Assembly: GCF_040096075.1 (NCBI RefSeq)
Contig: NZ_JBBMFJ010000001.1
Coordinates: forward strand, 62,001-126,000
Reading direction: 5' to 3'
Length of the DNA: 64,000 bases
Origin: Brotaphodocola faecis
GTDB lineage: Bacteria > Bacillota > Clostridia > Lachnospirales > Lachnospiraceae
Positions 33,977 to 42,218 of the stretch are shown here, piece by piece (positions within the stretch are counted from its first letter, which is position 1; the number at the start of each line of letters is the position of its first letter). The position numbers were made by a program, and so were the translations under genes. The notes beneath the pieces were generated by a model. That model was not told the origin of the DNA, did no database searches, and worked only from the letters and a program-made list of their open reading frames with translations.

Positions 33977-34713
33977 CAGCAGACACCTCCTTCCAGTCCA
34001 TTCGCGCACCTGCCGCAGCTTTCCCGTGTAAACAGGGTCGGAAGCACCTCATCACGGCTTCCATACTGTTTCACCTCTCCGTCCTCGATCACCATGATCT
34101 TATCGGCCATGCGAATGATACGCTCCTGATGGGAAATCAGGATCAGGCTTTCCTTTTTCTCTTTGTGAATCTCCTCAAACCGTTTGATCAGCATAGAAAA
34201 GCTCCATAAATCAATACCAGCCTCCGGTTCATCAAAAATGCTGACCTTATGCGGCTTTGCCAGCACTGTCGCAATCTCCAGGCGCTTCATCTCACCACCG
34301 GAAAGCGTGCCATCCATCTGACGGTTTAAATAATCTGCGGAACAAAGTCCGACCGCGGAAAGCAGCCTGCAGCTCTCAGCCTCCGTCAGTTCCTTTCCCG
34401 CTGCCAGAGACAGCATTCTTGCCACGGTCATGCCTTTAAAGCGCGGCGGCTGCTGGAACGCGTAGCCAATGCCCGCATTGGCACGGTGATCAATATCGTA
34501 ACCGGAAATATTCTCCTCATCCAGAAAAATCTGGCCCTCATCTGCATTCTCAATTCCAGCCAGCACCTTAGCCAGCGTAGATTTACCGCCGCCGTTCGGG
34601 CCGGTAATCACTAACATTTCGCCATCCGCAACCTGAAAGCTGACATGATTGACCAGACAGCGTTTTCTGCCCTCTTCATTCACTTCGAATGTGAGGTTAT
34701 CTACCTTCAACAT
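33976..34713 (-). CDS. smsC: SufC-type ABC ATPase of a minimal SUF system
   Basis: 245 residues from an ATG at 34713 with an AGAGGTG site; the frame to 34761 has no support. Walker A is ITGPNGGGKSTLAKVL, the ABC signature is GTLSGGEMKRLEIATVL, Walker B is VSIFDEPEAGIDLWSF and the switch His is in LILISHQERII. It powers Fe-S cluster assembly on the SufB-like partner encoded immediately downstream. Divergent from the DUF134-NifX gene, with an operator-like palindrome in front. Confidence 0.9.
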   Translation of the reverse strand: MLKVDNLTFEVNEEGRKRCLVNHVSFQVADGEMLVITGPNGGGKSTLAKVLAGIENADEGQIFLDEENISGYDIDHRANAGIGYAFQQPPRFKGMTVARMLSLAAGKELTEAESCRLLSAVGLCSADYLNRQMDGTLSGGEMKRLEIATVLAKPHKVSIFDEPEAGIDLWSFSMLIKRFEEIHKEKKESLILISHQERIIRMADKIMVIEDGEVKQYGSRDEVLPTLFTRESCGRCANGLEGGVC

Positions 34714-34737
34714 GTGATTTTCACCTCTTCTATAGTA

Positions 34738-34752
34738 TATCCACATTGGATA
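34738..34752. promoter_or_regulatory. Operator-like palindrome before smsC
   Basis: TATCCA, CAT, TGGATA at 34738-34752 is a perfect 6-bp inverted repeat 25 bases upstream of the smsC ATG, overlapping a TATACT-like -10 on the minus strand. It may be a repressor site, for example for an Fe-S responsive regulator; this is inference. Confidence 0.35.
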
Positions 34753-34819
34753 GTACCCCAATCAAACAGATCTGTCAATCTTTACTCCTAAAATCCTACG
34801 GATAACAGGTGTTTATGTA

Positions 34820-34847
34820 TTGACTTTTCTTTTTTGCGAGTTATAAT
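34820..34847 (+). promoter_or_regulatory. Promoter of the DUF134-NifX gene
   Basis: TTGACT (34820-34825), a 16-base spacer and TATAAT (34842-34847), about 32 bases before the ATG at 34879. A strong sigma-A-type match. Confidence 0.75.
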
Positions 34848-34860
34848 CGACATATGTCGA
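34847..34860. promoter_or_regulatory. 14-bp perfect palindrome at the DUF134-NifX transcription start
   Basis: TCGACATATGTCGA is its own reverse complement and starts on the last base of the -10, covering the likely +1. This is a classic repressor position. The gene it controls itself encodes a helix-turn-helix protein, so autoregulation is the simplest idea. Confidence 0.6.
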
Positions 34861-34878
34861 AAACAAGGAGGATTTCAC

Positions 34879-35649
34879 ATGCCAAGACCCCCAAAATGCC
34901 GGCGGATCTGTTTCACGCCGCAGTATGTTTCGTTCTGCCCGGAAAACGGACAGAACGATGATATCATCACCCTGACCCTGGATGAATACGAAGTAATCCG
35001 GCTGGTCGATCTGGAAAAGAAAACCCATGAACAATGCTCCGCGCAGATGGATATTTCCCGTACCACTGTCACGGAAATCTACGAAAGCGCCCGCTATAAG
35101 CTGGCACAGTGTATTGTGAATGGAAAGCGGCTCATCATTGCCGGAGGCAATTACCGCATCTGTGAAGGCCGGGAATATTCACGCTGCCAGCAATGCGGGT
35201 GTCATATGGCTGTGGCTGACCCTGTCCTCCCTGTTTCTAATCTACGACATCAAAAAGGAGAGGTTATTATGAAAATTGCGGTCACTTATGAAAATGGAGA
35301 AGTGTTTCAGCACTTCGGACACACAGAGCAGTTTAAACTTTACACGGTGGAAAATGGCGCTGTAACAGGTTCCGAAGTAGTTTCCACCAACGGAAGCGGT
35401 CACGGCGCGCTTGCCGGCTTCCTTGTGGAGCATAATGTAGATACGCTGATCTGCGGCGGCATCGGCGGCGGCGCCCAGAGCGCTCTGGCCCAGGCCGGAA
35501 TCCGGCTTTACGGCGGCGTAAACGGAAACGCAGACGAAGCAGTCAACGCACTGTTAGCCGGAAACCTCGGCTATAACCCGGACGTACACTGCAGCCACCA
35601 CGACCATGAGGGAGAGGGACATAGCTGCGGAGAACACAGCTGTCATTAA
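34879..35649 (+). CDS. DUF134 helix-turn-helix protein fused to a NifX/NifB-type domain
   Basis: 256 residues. The DUF134 part (1-115) has PRPPKCRRICFTPQYVSFCP, LDEYEVIRLVDLEKKTHEQCSAQMDISRTTVTEIYESARYKLA (HTH), and a CQQCGC pair. A linker of about 15 residues follows. The C-terminal dinitrogenase Fe-Mo cofactor-binding-like domain (about 131-240) begins MKIAVTYENGEVFQHFGHTEQFKLY. The tail is a Cys/His cluster, SHHDHEGEGHSCGEHSCH. AGGAGG precedes the ATG. A second SD and ATG lie inside the gene at 35255-35271, in frame. Likely a metal- or Fe-S-linked regulator; role inferred. Confidence 0.88.
   Translation: MPRPPKCRRICFTPQYVSFCPENGQNDDIITLTLDEYEVIRLVDLEKKTHEQCSAQMDISRTTVTEIYESARYKLAQCIVNGKRLIIAGGNYRICEGREYSRCQQCGCHMAVADPVLPVSNLRHQKGEVIMKIAVTYENGEVFQHFGHTEQFKLYTVENGAVTGSEVVSTNGSGHGALAGFLVEHNVDTLICGGIGGGAQSALAQAGIRLYGGVNGNADEAVNALLAGNLGYNPDVHCSHHDHEGEGHSCGEHSCH
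35255..35271 (+). promoter_or_regulatory. Internal ribosome binding site and ATG in the DUF134-NifX gene
   Basis: AAGGAG (35255-35260), 8 bases, then ATG (35269-35271) in frame with the upstream DUF134 part. It would produce a free 126-residue NifX-like protein from the same message. Confidence 0.6.
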
Positions 35650-35675
35650 ATCCAACAACAATATTATAAAGTAGC

Positions 35676-35718
35676 GAAAATGCCGGGCGGCGCCATTTGG
35701 CGCCTGTCCGGCATTTTC
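35676..35718. terminator. Bidirectional terminator between the NifX fusion and the S41 protease
   Basis: GAAAATGCCGG pairs with CCGGCATTTTC, with an inner GGCGCC/GGCGCC stem. A and T runs on either side let it serve both convergent genes. Confidence 0.8.
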
Positions 35719-35735
35719 TGTGATACAATCAATTT

Positions 35736-37079
35736 TTATTTATTCAGCGCCTCAATCGCTGCCTGCACCTGATTATCCCGATCCAGCGGAACATCATACT
35801 GCCCAATGAGGTCTTCATCCAGTTTCTGTTCTACTTCCACATCCGGAGTCAGCCCCTTCTTGTGAAGGTCATGTCCGGCTGGGGTGTAGTAGTGGGCGGT
35901 GGTGATCTTGACTGCGGAGCCGTCGGTTAACGGGATCAGGCTCTGCACAATGCCTTTTCCGAAGGAAGTGGTTCCCACCAGGGTTGCTGCGCCGTAGTCC
36001 TGCAGTGCGCCCGCAAATACCTCTGCCGCGCTGGCGGACTGTCCGTTGATGAGCACTGCAATCGGCACATTCAGCTCATGATCATCTTTTTTCGGGAATT
36101 CTCCGTCTTCCATGCTGCTGCCCCGCACATCATGGCGGGTCTCGCCGTCCTGACAGTAGTAGCGCTCTTCCTGTCCGGTCTTGGTGGCGGTAGAAAGAAT
36201 GGTGCCATCATGCTGGTTTTCCGGGAGAACATAGGCTGCCATCTCCACGCAGGAGGTTACCACGCCGCCCGGGTTGTCTCGCAGGTCAATGACCAGGCGC
36301 TCCATCCCCTGCTGCTCCAGATCCGAAACCGCGGAGATGAACTGCTCTGCCGTCACGGTATCAAACTGGGTTACTTCTACATATCCGGTCTGATCCGGCA
36401 GCATCTGGTGCTCTACCGTAGCTACCTCGACCATACGGCGCTGAATGTGAAGCGGAATCTCTTCGGTTCCACGAAGGACTGTCACATCCACATAGGAGCC
36501 TTCCTCACCGCGGATGTACTCCTGCACCAGAATGTCAAGTTCTTCCTCTGCCGCAGAGACATCCTTCACCTTATAGATGATATCACCCTTCTGCATGCCC
36601 GCCTCTTCTGCCGGGGAGCCCTGGAAAACGCGGAGCGCTGTCACTGCCCCGGTCTGCACATTTTTGCTGACCAGTACGCCAATGCCGCAATATACACCGC
36701 TGGTCTCCTCTGTCAGGGAACTGTACTCCTCCGGAGTGTAATAAACCGTGTACGGGTCATCCAGCCCGGCCAGCATGCCTTTGTAGATGCCGGTTTCCAT
36801 CTGCTCCGCATCCTCATCGAACAGGAAATACCGGTCGATGATCTGCTGAAGCACGGAAATCTTTGCGTCCACCTGTTTTAAATTTACCTGGGTTCGAACG
36901 GCATCACTGCCAGAGCCCTCTGCCGTCGTATTCTGAGCCTGATTTTCGATCACGGTGCGCCCGATCACAGAAATACCGGTTGCCACACCCACAATGCCAA
37001 AACCTGCCAAAGCAGTTACAAGGGAACCTGCTAAGACGCCTTTCCAAAACTTTGACTTGCCTTTATTTTCTTTCTCCAA
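35736..37079 (-). CDS. S41 family C-terminal processing peptidase (Ctp)
   Basis: About 447 residues from a TTG at 37079 (GAGG 8 bases upstream); a GTG at 37088 is the alternative. An N-terminal membrane segment (about 14-40) is followed by a PDZ domain (about 120-200, GIGVLVSKNVQTGAVTALRVFQGSPAEEAGMQKGDII) and the S41 domain, with the Ser in LINGQSASAAEVFAGAL and the Lys in VGTTSFGKGIVQSL. Extracytoplasmic serine protease of the CtpA/CtpB type. It follows the PcsB-like gene and the ftsEX genes, suggesting a role in cell-wall hydrolase control. Confidence 0.92.
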   Translation of the reverse strand: MEKENKGKSKFWKGVLAGSLVTALAGFGIVGVATGISVIGRTVIENQAQNTTAEGSGSDAVRTQVNLKQVDAKISVLQQIIDRYFLFDEDAEQMETGIYKGMLAGLDDPYTVYYTPEEYSSLTEETSGVYCGIGVLVSKNVQTGAVTALRVFQGSPAEEAGMQKGDIIYKVKDVSAAEEELDILVQEYIRGEEGSYVDVTVLRGTEEIPLHIQRRMVEVATVEHQMLPDQTGYVEVTQFDTVTAEQFISAVSDLEQQGMERLVIDLRDNPGGVVTSCVEMAAYVLPENQHDGTILSTATKTGQEERYYCQDGETRHDVRGSSMEDGEFPKKDDHELNVPIAVLINGQSASAAEVFAGALQDYGAATLVGTTSFGKGIVQSLIPLTDGSAVKITTAHYYTPAGHDLHKKGLTPDVEVEQKLDEDLIGQYDVPLDRDNQVQAAIEALNK

Positions 37080-37174
37080 TGATGTCACCTCGTCTGTTTA
37101 TGATTCCCGCCTGCTGGCCATGTGCTGCTTCCACAGCCCTGCCCGCGGCATTTTGCAACTGTAAAACAGCTGCT

Positions 37175-38467
37175 TTACGGACTTACATAGGACTGCGGAT
37201 TTACATAGCGCCCGCCGGAACGGATGCCAAAATGCAGATGCGAACCGGTGGAATAACCGGTAGATCCTACTTTCGCAATGGTCTGTCCCTGCTTCACAGT
37301 CTGGCCTTCCGATGCCAGAAGCTGGGAACAGTGCATGTATACGGTGTATACACCGCCGCCATGACTGATCATGATGTAATTTCCCGCGGAATAGCTGTAG
37401 GTAGATACTACAACCGTACCGGATGCCGCTGCCGTGATGGCTGCTCCGGTGGATGCCGGGATATCAATGCCCTGATGGTTGCTGGACGCCCCCTTGGTCG
37501 GTGAGGTTCTGCTTCCGAATCCGGAGGAAATCCGCCCGCTGGACGGACACGGCCACTTAAAGCTAATATTCCCAAGACTGGCAACATTATACGAAGCGGC
37601 TTTATCGGTCGCGGAAACTTTCTTTCCCGCTGTCTCCGCCTTTTTGCGTGCTTCCTCTTCTGCCTTGCGAGCCGCCTCGGCTTTCTTGCGCTCTTCCTCT
37701 TCCTTGCGCTTGATCTCCGCCTCGATCTGCTTGATCTTATTCTCCTGGGCTGCCAGGTCTGCGTTATACTGGTCTACCTGACTCTGGGCGGTATCGATCT
37801 GACCGGCATAGCTCTGCATTTCCTTATTTTTCTGGGCGCGCAGGGTCTTAACCGATTCCTGCTTTGCCTTTGTTTTCTCCTGCATGGTAAGAAGCGCTTC
37901 CCGGTCATCCTTTAATTTCTGTTCCTCATCCGCAATCGTCTGGCGGGTTGCCTCGTACTCATCCATCTTTTTGCGGTCATAATCGGAAATTTTGTTGATA
38001 TATTCCGCCCGGTTCATGAGCTGGACCATATCTTCGGACTGAAACAGCATATCAATGTAGCTGGTATTTCCCTGCTCATACATGTATTTGATGCGCAGCT
38101 TCATATCCGCATACTGCTTGTTTTCTGTTTCTTTCGCCTGTTCCAGTGCCACACCGGTATCGGCGATTTCCTGTTCCTTGGTACCGATCTGGGAGGAAAG
38201 CTGATCCAGTTCCCCTTCCAGTTTCGTCAGGCTGCCGTCCAGCTCTTTAATATACGCTGCCGCGTCATTCTTTAAGCCTTCCAGGTTCTTGATGGTAGCC
38301 TGTACCTTTTTCTTTTCTTCCTCAATGGAGCTGACCTTCTTTTTGGCCGCCTCCACATCCTGCTTCGTCGCGTAGGCCGTCTGGAATGAGGACATGGCAA
38401 GCACCATGCCCATCACCGCAGCCAGCATACGCTTCTGCATTCTTTTCCATTTGTTTCTATGCATCAT
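37175..38467 (-). CDS. PcsB/EnvC-like murein hydrolase with M23 (LytM) domain
   Basis: 430 residues. Signal peptide about 1-34 (ending TAYA). A coiled coil rich in Lys, Glu and Gln spans about 36-285, ending in repeated KAEEEARKKAE. The LytM/M23 domain (about 320-428) keeps the zinc motif: NHQGIDIPA (H-x3-D) and SHLHFGIRSGG (HxH). EnvC- and PcsB-type proteins are activated by FtsEX and split septal peptidoglycan. Its ATG overlaps the ftsX stop, which strongly supports that partnership. Confidence 0.93.
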   Translation of the reverse strand: MMHRNKWKRMQKRMLAAVMGMVLAMSSFQTAYATKQDVEAAKKKVSSIEEEKKKVQATIKNLEGLKNDAAAYIKELDGSLTKLEGELDQLSSQIGTKEQEIADTGVALEQAKETENKQYADMKLRIKYMYEQGNTSYIDMLFQSEDMVQLMNRAEYINKISDYDRKKMDEYEATRQTIADEEQKLKDDREALLTMQEKTKAKQESVKTLRAQKNKEMQSYAGQIDTAQSQVDQYNADLAAQENKIKQIEAEIKRKEEEERKKAEAARKAEEEARKKAETAGKKVSATDKAASYNVASLGNISFKWPCPSSGRISSGFGSRTSPTKGASSNHQGIDIPASTGAAITAAASGTVVVSTYSYSAGNYIMISHGGGVYTVYMHCSQLLASEGQTVKQGQTIAKVGSTGYSTGSHLHFGIRSGGRYVNPQSYVSP

Positions 38468-39375
38468 TACACCTTCATATACTTGCGGATGGTGAAAAAG
38501 CTTCCGAAAAATCCGATTCCCACACCAAGGATCAGGGCTGCGCCGATCATCAGCGGATAAATCTCTCCAACCGGAACAAAGTAAAACAGGTTAGACAGCA
38601 CATGGAACCGCTCAGACAGATATACGATTCCTTTTGTATAGAGGAAATAGTTTCCTACTAACGGAATCAGCGCGCCGATCAGTCCGATCATCACGCCCTC
38701 CACAATGAACGGGGCACGGATCATGAAATTGGTGGCACCGATGAGGCGCATGATCTGGCACTCCTGTCTGCGGAATGCCGCAGCCACCGAGATGGTGTTG
38801 TTGATCAGGAACAGGGATACTGCCAGAAGCACACCAATGATCAGGGAAGATAACACACCGATCACCCGGTTGAATCCGGAAAATCCGGCCACCGCCGAGT
38901 TGGAATAATTGACCTGGCGCACGCCGTCCAAACTCTGCAGATAAGCAACCAGCTCATCCTGCTGGGTAATATCGTTTAAAAAGATTTCATAGGAAGCGGA
39001 ACCTGCCAGAGGATTGTCCTCCGCAAAGCCCTCGGCCAGCTCCTCGTGGCCTGCAAAATACTCTTCCTTAAAAGAATTCCAGGCATCTTCCGCGGAAATG
39101 TAATACATCTCCCGGATTTCCGGGCGCTGATGAATGACTTCACCCAGCCCCTGAATATCCTGCTCTGTCATATCTTCATCAAACAACACCGTAATGCCCA
39201 CGTTACTCTCCACATGCTTCACCATATACTGGATGTTGGCAATGATGGAAAAAAACAGGCAAAACAAAAAAATACATGCAGAAATCGTCGCCACAGAAGC
39301 AAGCGAAAACCAGATGTTTCTGCATATATTCTTCATGCCCTCTTTCATGCAATACCAGAATGTACTAATCTTCAC
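38467..39375 (-). CDS. ftsX: Cell division protein FtsX
   Basis: 302 residues from a GTG at 39375, which gives the family N-terminus KISTFWYCMKEGMKNICRNIWFSLASVATISACIFLF; a GTG at 39402 is less likely. Four membrane segments (about 25-50, 175-200, 220-250, 270-295) and an extracellular domain (about 55-165). FtsX with FtsE transmits a signal to a peptidoglycan hydrolase. It overlaps ftsE at its start and the PcsB-like gene at its end. Confidence 0.94.
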   Translation of the reverse strand: MKISTFWYCMKEGMKNICRNIWFSLASVATISACIFLFCLFFSIIANIQYMVKHVESNVGITVLFDEDMTEQDIQGLGEVIHQRPEIREMYYISAEDAWNSFKEEYFAGHEELAEGFAEDNPLAGSASYEIFLNDITQQDELVAYLQSLDGVRQVNYSNSAVAGFSGFNRVIGVLSSLIIGVLLAVSLFLINNTISVAAAFRRQECQIMRLIGATNFMIRAPFIVEGVMIGLIGALIPLVGNYFLYTKGIVYLSERFHVLSNLFYFVPVGEIYPLMIGAALILGVGIGFFGSFFTIRKYMKV

Positions 39376-40051
39376 GGTCCGATCCACCCTTTCTCTCGTC
39401 ACTCACCAGACGTCCCTTATTCAGGGTGATGACACGTTTGCCCATCTGATCTACAATTTCCTGACTGTGGGTTACGACCACAACCGTAGTTCCAAGCGCG
39501 TTGATCCGCTCCAGAAGCTTCATAATTTCCGTTGCGTTCTCATGGTCCAGGTTTCCCGTCGGCTCATCGGCTAAAAGTACCTCCGGACGGTTGATGAGGG
39601 CGCGGGCAATGGCCACACGCTGCTGTTCTCCGCCGGAAAGCTGATGCGGAAAGGATTTGTACTTGGAGGAAAGTCCCACCAGCTTCAGCATGCGTGGAAC
39701 CTCTTCGCGGATTTTTCTGGGGGAAGCACCTACCACCCGCTGGGCAAATGCTACATTTTCAAATACGGTCCGGTCCTTTAAAAGCCGGAAGTCCTGAAAC
39801 ACCACGCCAAGACGGCGGCGGTATTTCGGTATGTAACGGCGCGGCATCTTCTGAAGGTCCATATCGTTAACGATGATGCGTCCCGATGAAGGCTCTGCCT
39901 CTTTCAGCAGAAGGCGGATCAGGGTTGATTTTCCTGATCCGCTCCGTCCCATGATAAAGACAAACTCTCCGTCCTGGATGCGGATGTCAATGTCCTTCAG
40001 TGCTTTGGTTCCATTGTCATATGTTTTGCTTATATTACGAATTTCTATCAT
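39365..40051 (-). CDS. ftsE: Cell division ATP-binding protein FtsE
   Basis: 228 residues. Walker A is FIMGRSGSGKSTLIRLL; the Q-loop is VVFQDFRLLKDRTVFENVAF; the ABC signature is HQLSGGEQQRVAIARAL; Walker B is VLLADEPTGNLD; the switch His is in VVVVTHSQEIV. Partner of FtsX. It follows the PucR-type regulator gene by two bases, so these may be co-transcribed. Confidence 0.96.
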   Translation of the reverse strand: MIEIRNISKTYDNGTKALKDIDIRIQDGEFVFIMGRSGSGKSTLIRLLLKEAEPSSGRIIVNDMDLQKMPRRYIPKYRRRLGVVFQDFRLLKDRTVFENVAFAQRVVGASPRKIREEVPRMLKLVGLSSKYKSFPHQLSGGEQQRVAIARALINRPEVLLADEPTGNLDHENATEIMKLLERINALGTTVVVVTHSQEIVDQMGKRVITLNKGRLVSDERKGGSDRED

Positions 40052-40053
40052 AA

Positions 40054-41142
40054 TTAATAGTCCAGGTTCTCCATGTATTTCATGTACTTTACAACCATCA
40101 GCGCGATCTTGAAGGTGATGGCATCCTCAAAGACACGCAGATCCAGTCCGGTGCTCTTCTGAAGTTTATCCAGACGGTACACCAGGGTGTTTCTGTGGAT
40201 GTAGAGCTGACGGGATGTCTCAGATACATTTAAGCTGTTCTCAAAGAATTTGTTGATGGTGGTTAAGGTCTCCTCGTCGAACTCGTCCGGGGATTTGCCG
40301 TCGAAGATCTCGCGGATGAACATGCGGCACAGCGGCAGCGGCAGCTGATAGATCAGGCGGCCGATTCCCAGGGTTCCGTATGCAACCACGTTTTTGCCGT
40401 TGTAGAAGATCTTGCCGACATCCAGAGCCATCTTTGCTTCCTTGTAGGAACGGGATACTTCCTTGATGTCGTTGACTACAGTACCGTAAGCCACGCGCAC
40501 CTTGGTCATAGCCTCAGAGCTTAACATGTCGAGGATGACGCTGGCGGTCTTCTCCAGATCCGCGTAGTCCTCGTTCGGCTTCACTTCTTTTACAAGAATG
40601 ATGTTCTTCTCGTCCACCGCAGTGATGAAATCTTTGGTCTTGGTAGCAAACAAGCTGCGGACGGTCTCAAGGGCGTTCACGTCTTTTTCCTGCTTGGTTT
40701 CAATCAGGAAGACCACTCTGCGCACGTTGGTCTCAATGTGCAGCTTCTTTGCGCGGTTGTAGATATCTACTAACAGCAGGTTGTCAAGAAGCAGGTTTTT
40801 GATGAAGTTGTCTTTGTCGAAACGCTCTTTGTAGGCTACCAGAAGATTCTGGATCTGGAACGCTGCCAGCTTGCCTACCATGTAGACATCATCACTGCTG
40901 CCCTTGGCCAGCAGAATGTACTCCAGCTGATGCTCATCGAACACCTTGAAGAACTGATATCCCTGGATTACCTGGCTGTCTGCCGGTGATTCCACGAAGG
41001 AAAGAATGGAATTTTCGTACTCTTCCGCCTCCGGGAATGTGGAAGCCAGCACCTTTCCCTCCGTATCACAGATACACAGATCAATTCTGGTGATCCCCTT
41101 CAGTCCATCAATGGTTGTCTGAAGAATCTGGTTTGAAATCAT
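40054..41142 (-). CDS. PucR/CdaR-type helix-turn-helix regulator
   Basis: 362 residues from an ATG at 41142 with GGAG 8 bases upstream. The N-terminal sensory region (1-130) has ITRIDLCICDTEGKVLAST, a PAS/GAF-like start. A middle GGDEF-like CdaR domain follows (about 150-280, VVNDIKEVSRSYKEAKMALDVGKIF). The C-terminal HTH_30 domain (about 295-355) has FFENSLNVSETSRQLYIHRNTLVYRLDKLQKSTGLDLRVFEDA, diagnostic of PucR/CdaR. Ligand unknown. It stands directly before ftsEX. Confidence 0.87.
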   Translation of the reverse strand: MISNQILQTTIDGLKGITRIDLCICDTEGKVLASTFPEAEEYENSILSFVESPADSQVIQGYQFFKVFDEHQLEYILLAKGSSDDVYMVGKLAAFQIQNLLVAYKERFDKDNFIKNLLLDNLLLVDIYNRAKKLHIETNVRRVVFLIETKQEKDVNALETVRSLFATKTKDFITAVDEKNIILVKEVKPNEDYADLEKTASVILDMLSSEAMTKVRVAYGTVVNDIKEVSRSYKEAKMALDVGKIFYNGKNVVAYGTLGIGRLIYQLPLPLCRMFIREIFDGKSPDEFDEETLTTINKFFENSLNVSETSRQLYIHRNTLVYRLDKLQKSTGLDLRVFEDAITFKIALMVVKYMKYMENLDY

Positions 41143-41242
41143 AATATTCACTCCTTAATCCTAATTTCGTAATACCGCCCCGTTTTGTAAAATCGCACAA
41201 ACCTGAAAGGACCCATATCGTATATTTTAATGCACTTCGCAG

Positions 41243-41282
41243 AAAAAAGCAAGCAAGTATCCAATACTTGCCTGCCTTTTTT
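41243..41282. terminator. Terminator after the YitT gene
   Basis: GCAAGCAAGTAT (41249-41260), loop CCA, ATACTTGCCTGC (41264-41275), with AAAAAA before and TTTTTT after, so it can work on either strand. It follows the YitT gene on the minus strand. Confidence 0.8.
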
Positions 41283-41288
41283 GAGGTT

Positions 41289-42140
41289 TTATTGTCTATA
41301 TTCAATAAAACCTTCTCCCAAAACCTCCCTCGCATCGCTTACGATGACAAAAGCTTGTGCATCATGACCAACTACGAGCTCCTTTAATTGTGCAATTTCT
41401 TTTCTCGATACAACACAAAACAGGACATTCTTCCGGTTTCCGGAGTACATTCCCCTTGCATCCAAGGCTGTCACGCCGCGCTCCAGCTCTTTTAAGATGG
41501 CTGCGGCGATTTCTTCACTCTTATCCGAGATGATGTAGGCTACCTTGGAATATTTCATACCTTCAATGATTCCGTCCGACACCTTGGAAACCGCGTAAAT
41601 GGCGATCAGCGCGTACAGCGCATAGGTAACGCCAAAGATTCCCGCGCCGATCAGAACAATGGCCGCGTCAAGAACCTGCAGAATCTGGGCCAGCGTATAG
41701 TGCGGCAGCCAGCGCCGGATGATGGCCGCCAGCATATCGGTTCCGCCGGTGGTCGCCTGACAGGCAAACACAATGCCTGCCCCGGCTCCGGTGATCAGTC
41801 CGCCAAACAGTGCCGTTAAAAACAGATCATCCATCAGAAACGGCATCTCCGGAATCACGTAAAGGGAAACAGACAGCGTGACCGTAGCCAGCAGTGTCCG
41901 CTTGATAAAGCTCCAGCCCTTCAGCTTTGCTGCCGCCGCGAACAGCGGAATGTTGATGGCCGTGTTCGTCAGCCACAGTGGCACGCCAAACTGCTTCTTT
42001 AAGATGATGGCCACACCGGAGGCCCCTCCCGTGACCAGCCCGATGGGATCATAAATGTTTTTGATCGCAAACCCCATAATTGACGCTCCGATCAGGATCA
42101 GAATATAATCCCGAACCGGAGACCTTCCCCTGACTCCCAT
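41289..42140 (-). CDS. YitT family membrane protein (DUF161 + DUF2179)
   Basis: 283 residues. Five to six membrane segments in the first 200 residues with the family motifs FAIKNIYDPIGLVTGGASGVAIIL and ACQATTGGTDMLAAII. A soluble DUF2179 domain (about 205-280) has GVTALDARGMYSGNRKNVLFCVVSRKEIAQLKELV. Function unresolved in the family; often called a transporter or stress protein. GGAGGT precedes the ATG; a strong terminator follows. Confidence 0.9.
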   Translation of the reverse strand: MGVRGRSPVRDYILILIGASIMGFAIKNIYDPIGLVTGGASGVAIILKKQFGVPLWLTNTAINIPLFAAAAKLKGWSFIKRTLLATVTLSVSLYVIPEMPFLMDDLFLTALFGGLITGAGAGIVFACQATTGGTDMLAAIIRRWLPHYTLAQILQVLDAAIVLIGAGIFGVTYALYALIAIYAVSKVSDGIIEGMKYSKVAYIISDKSEEIAAAILKELERGVTALDARGMYSGNRKNVLFCVVSRKEIAQLKELVVGHDAQAFVIVSDAREVLGEGFIEYRQ

Positions 42141-42218
42141 AATACCTCCTTGTCACACCGGCAAAGCACAGACTGTTTTATTCGCCCATTTTGCTGCGCC
42201 AGGTATGCGTCTGTTCGG

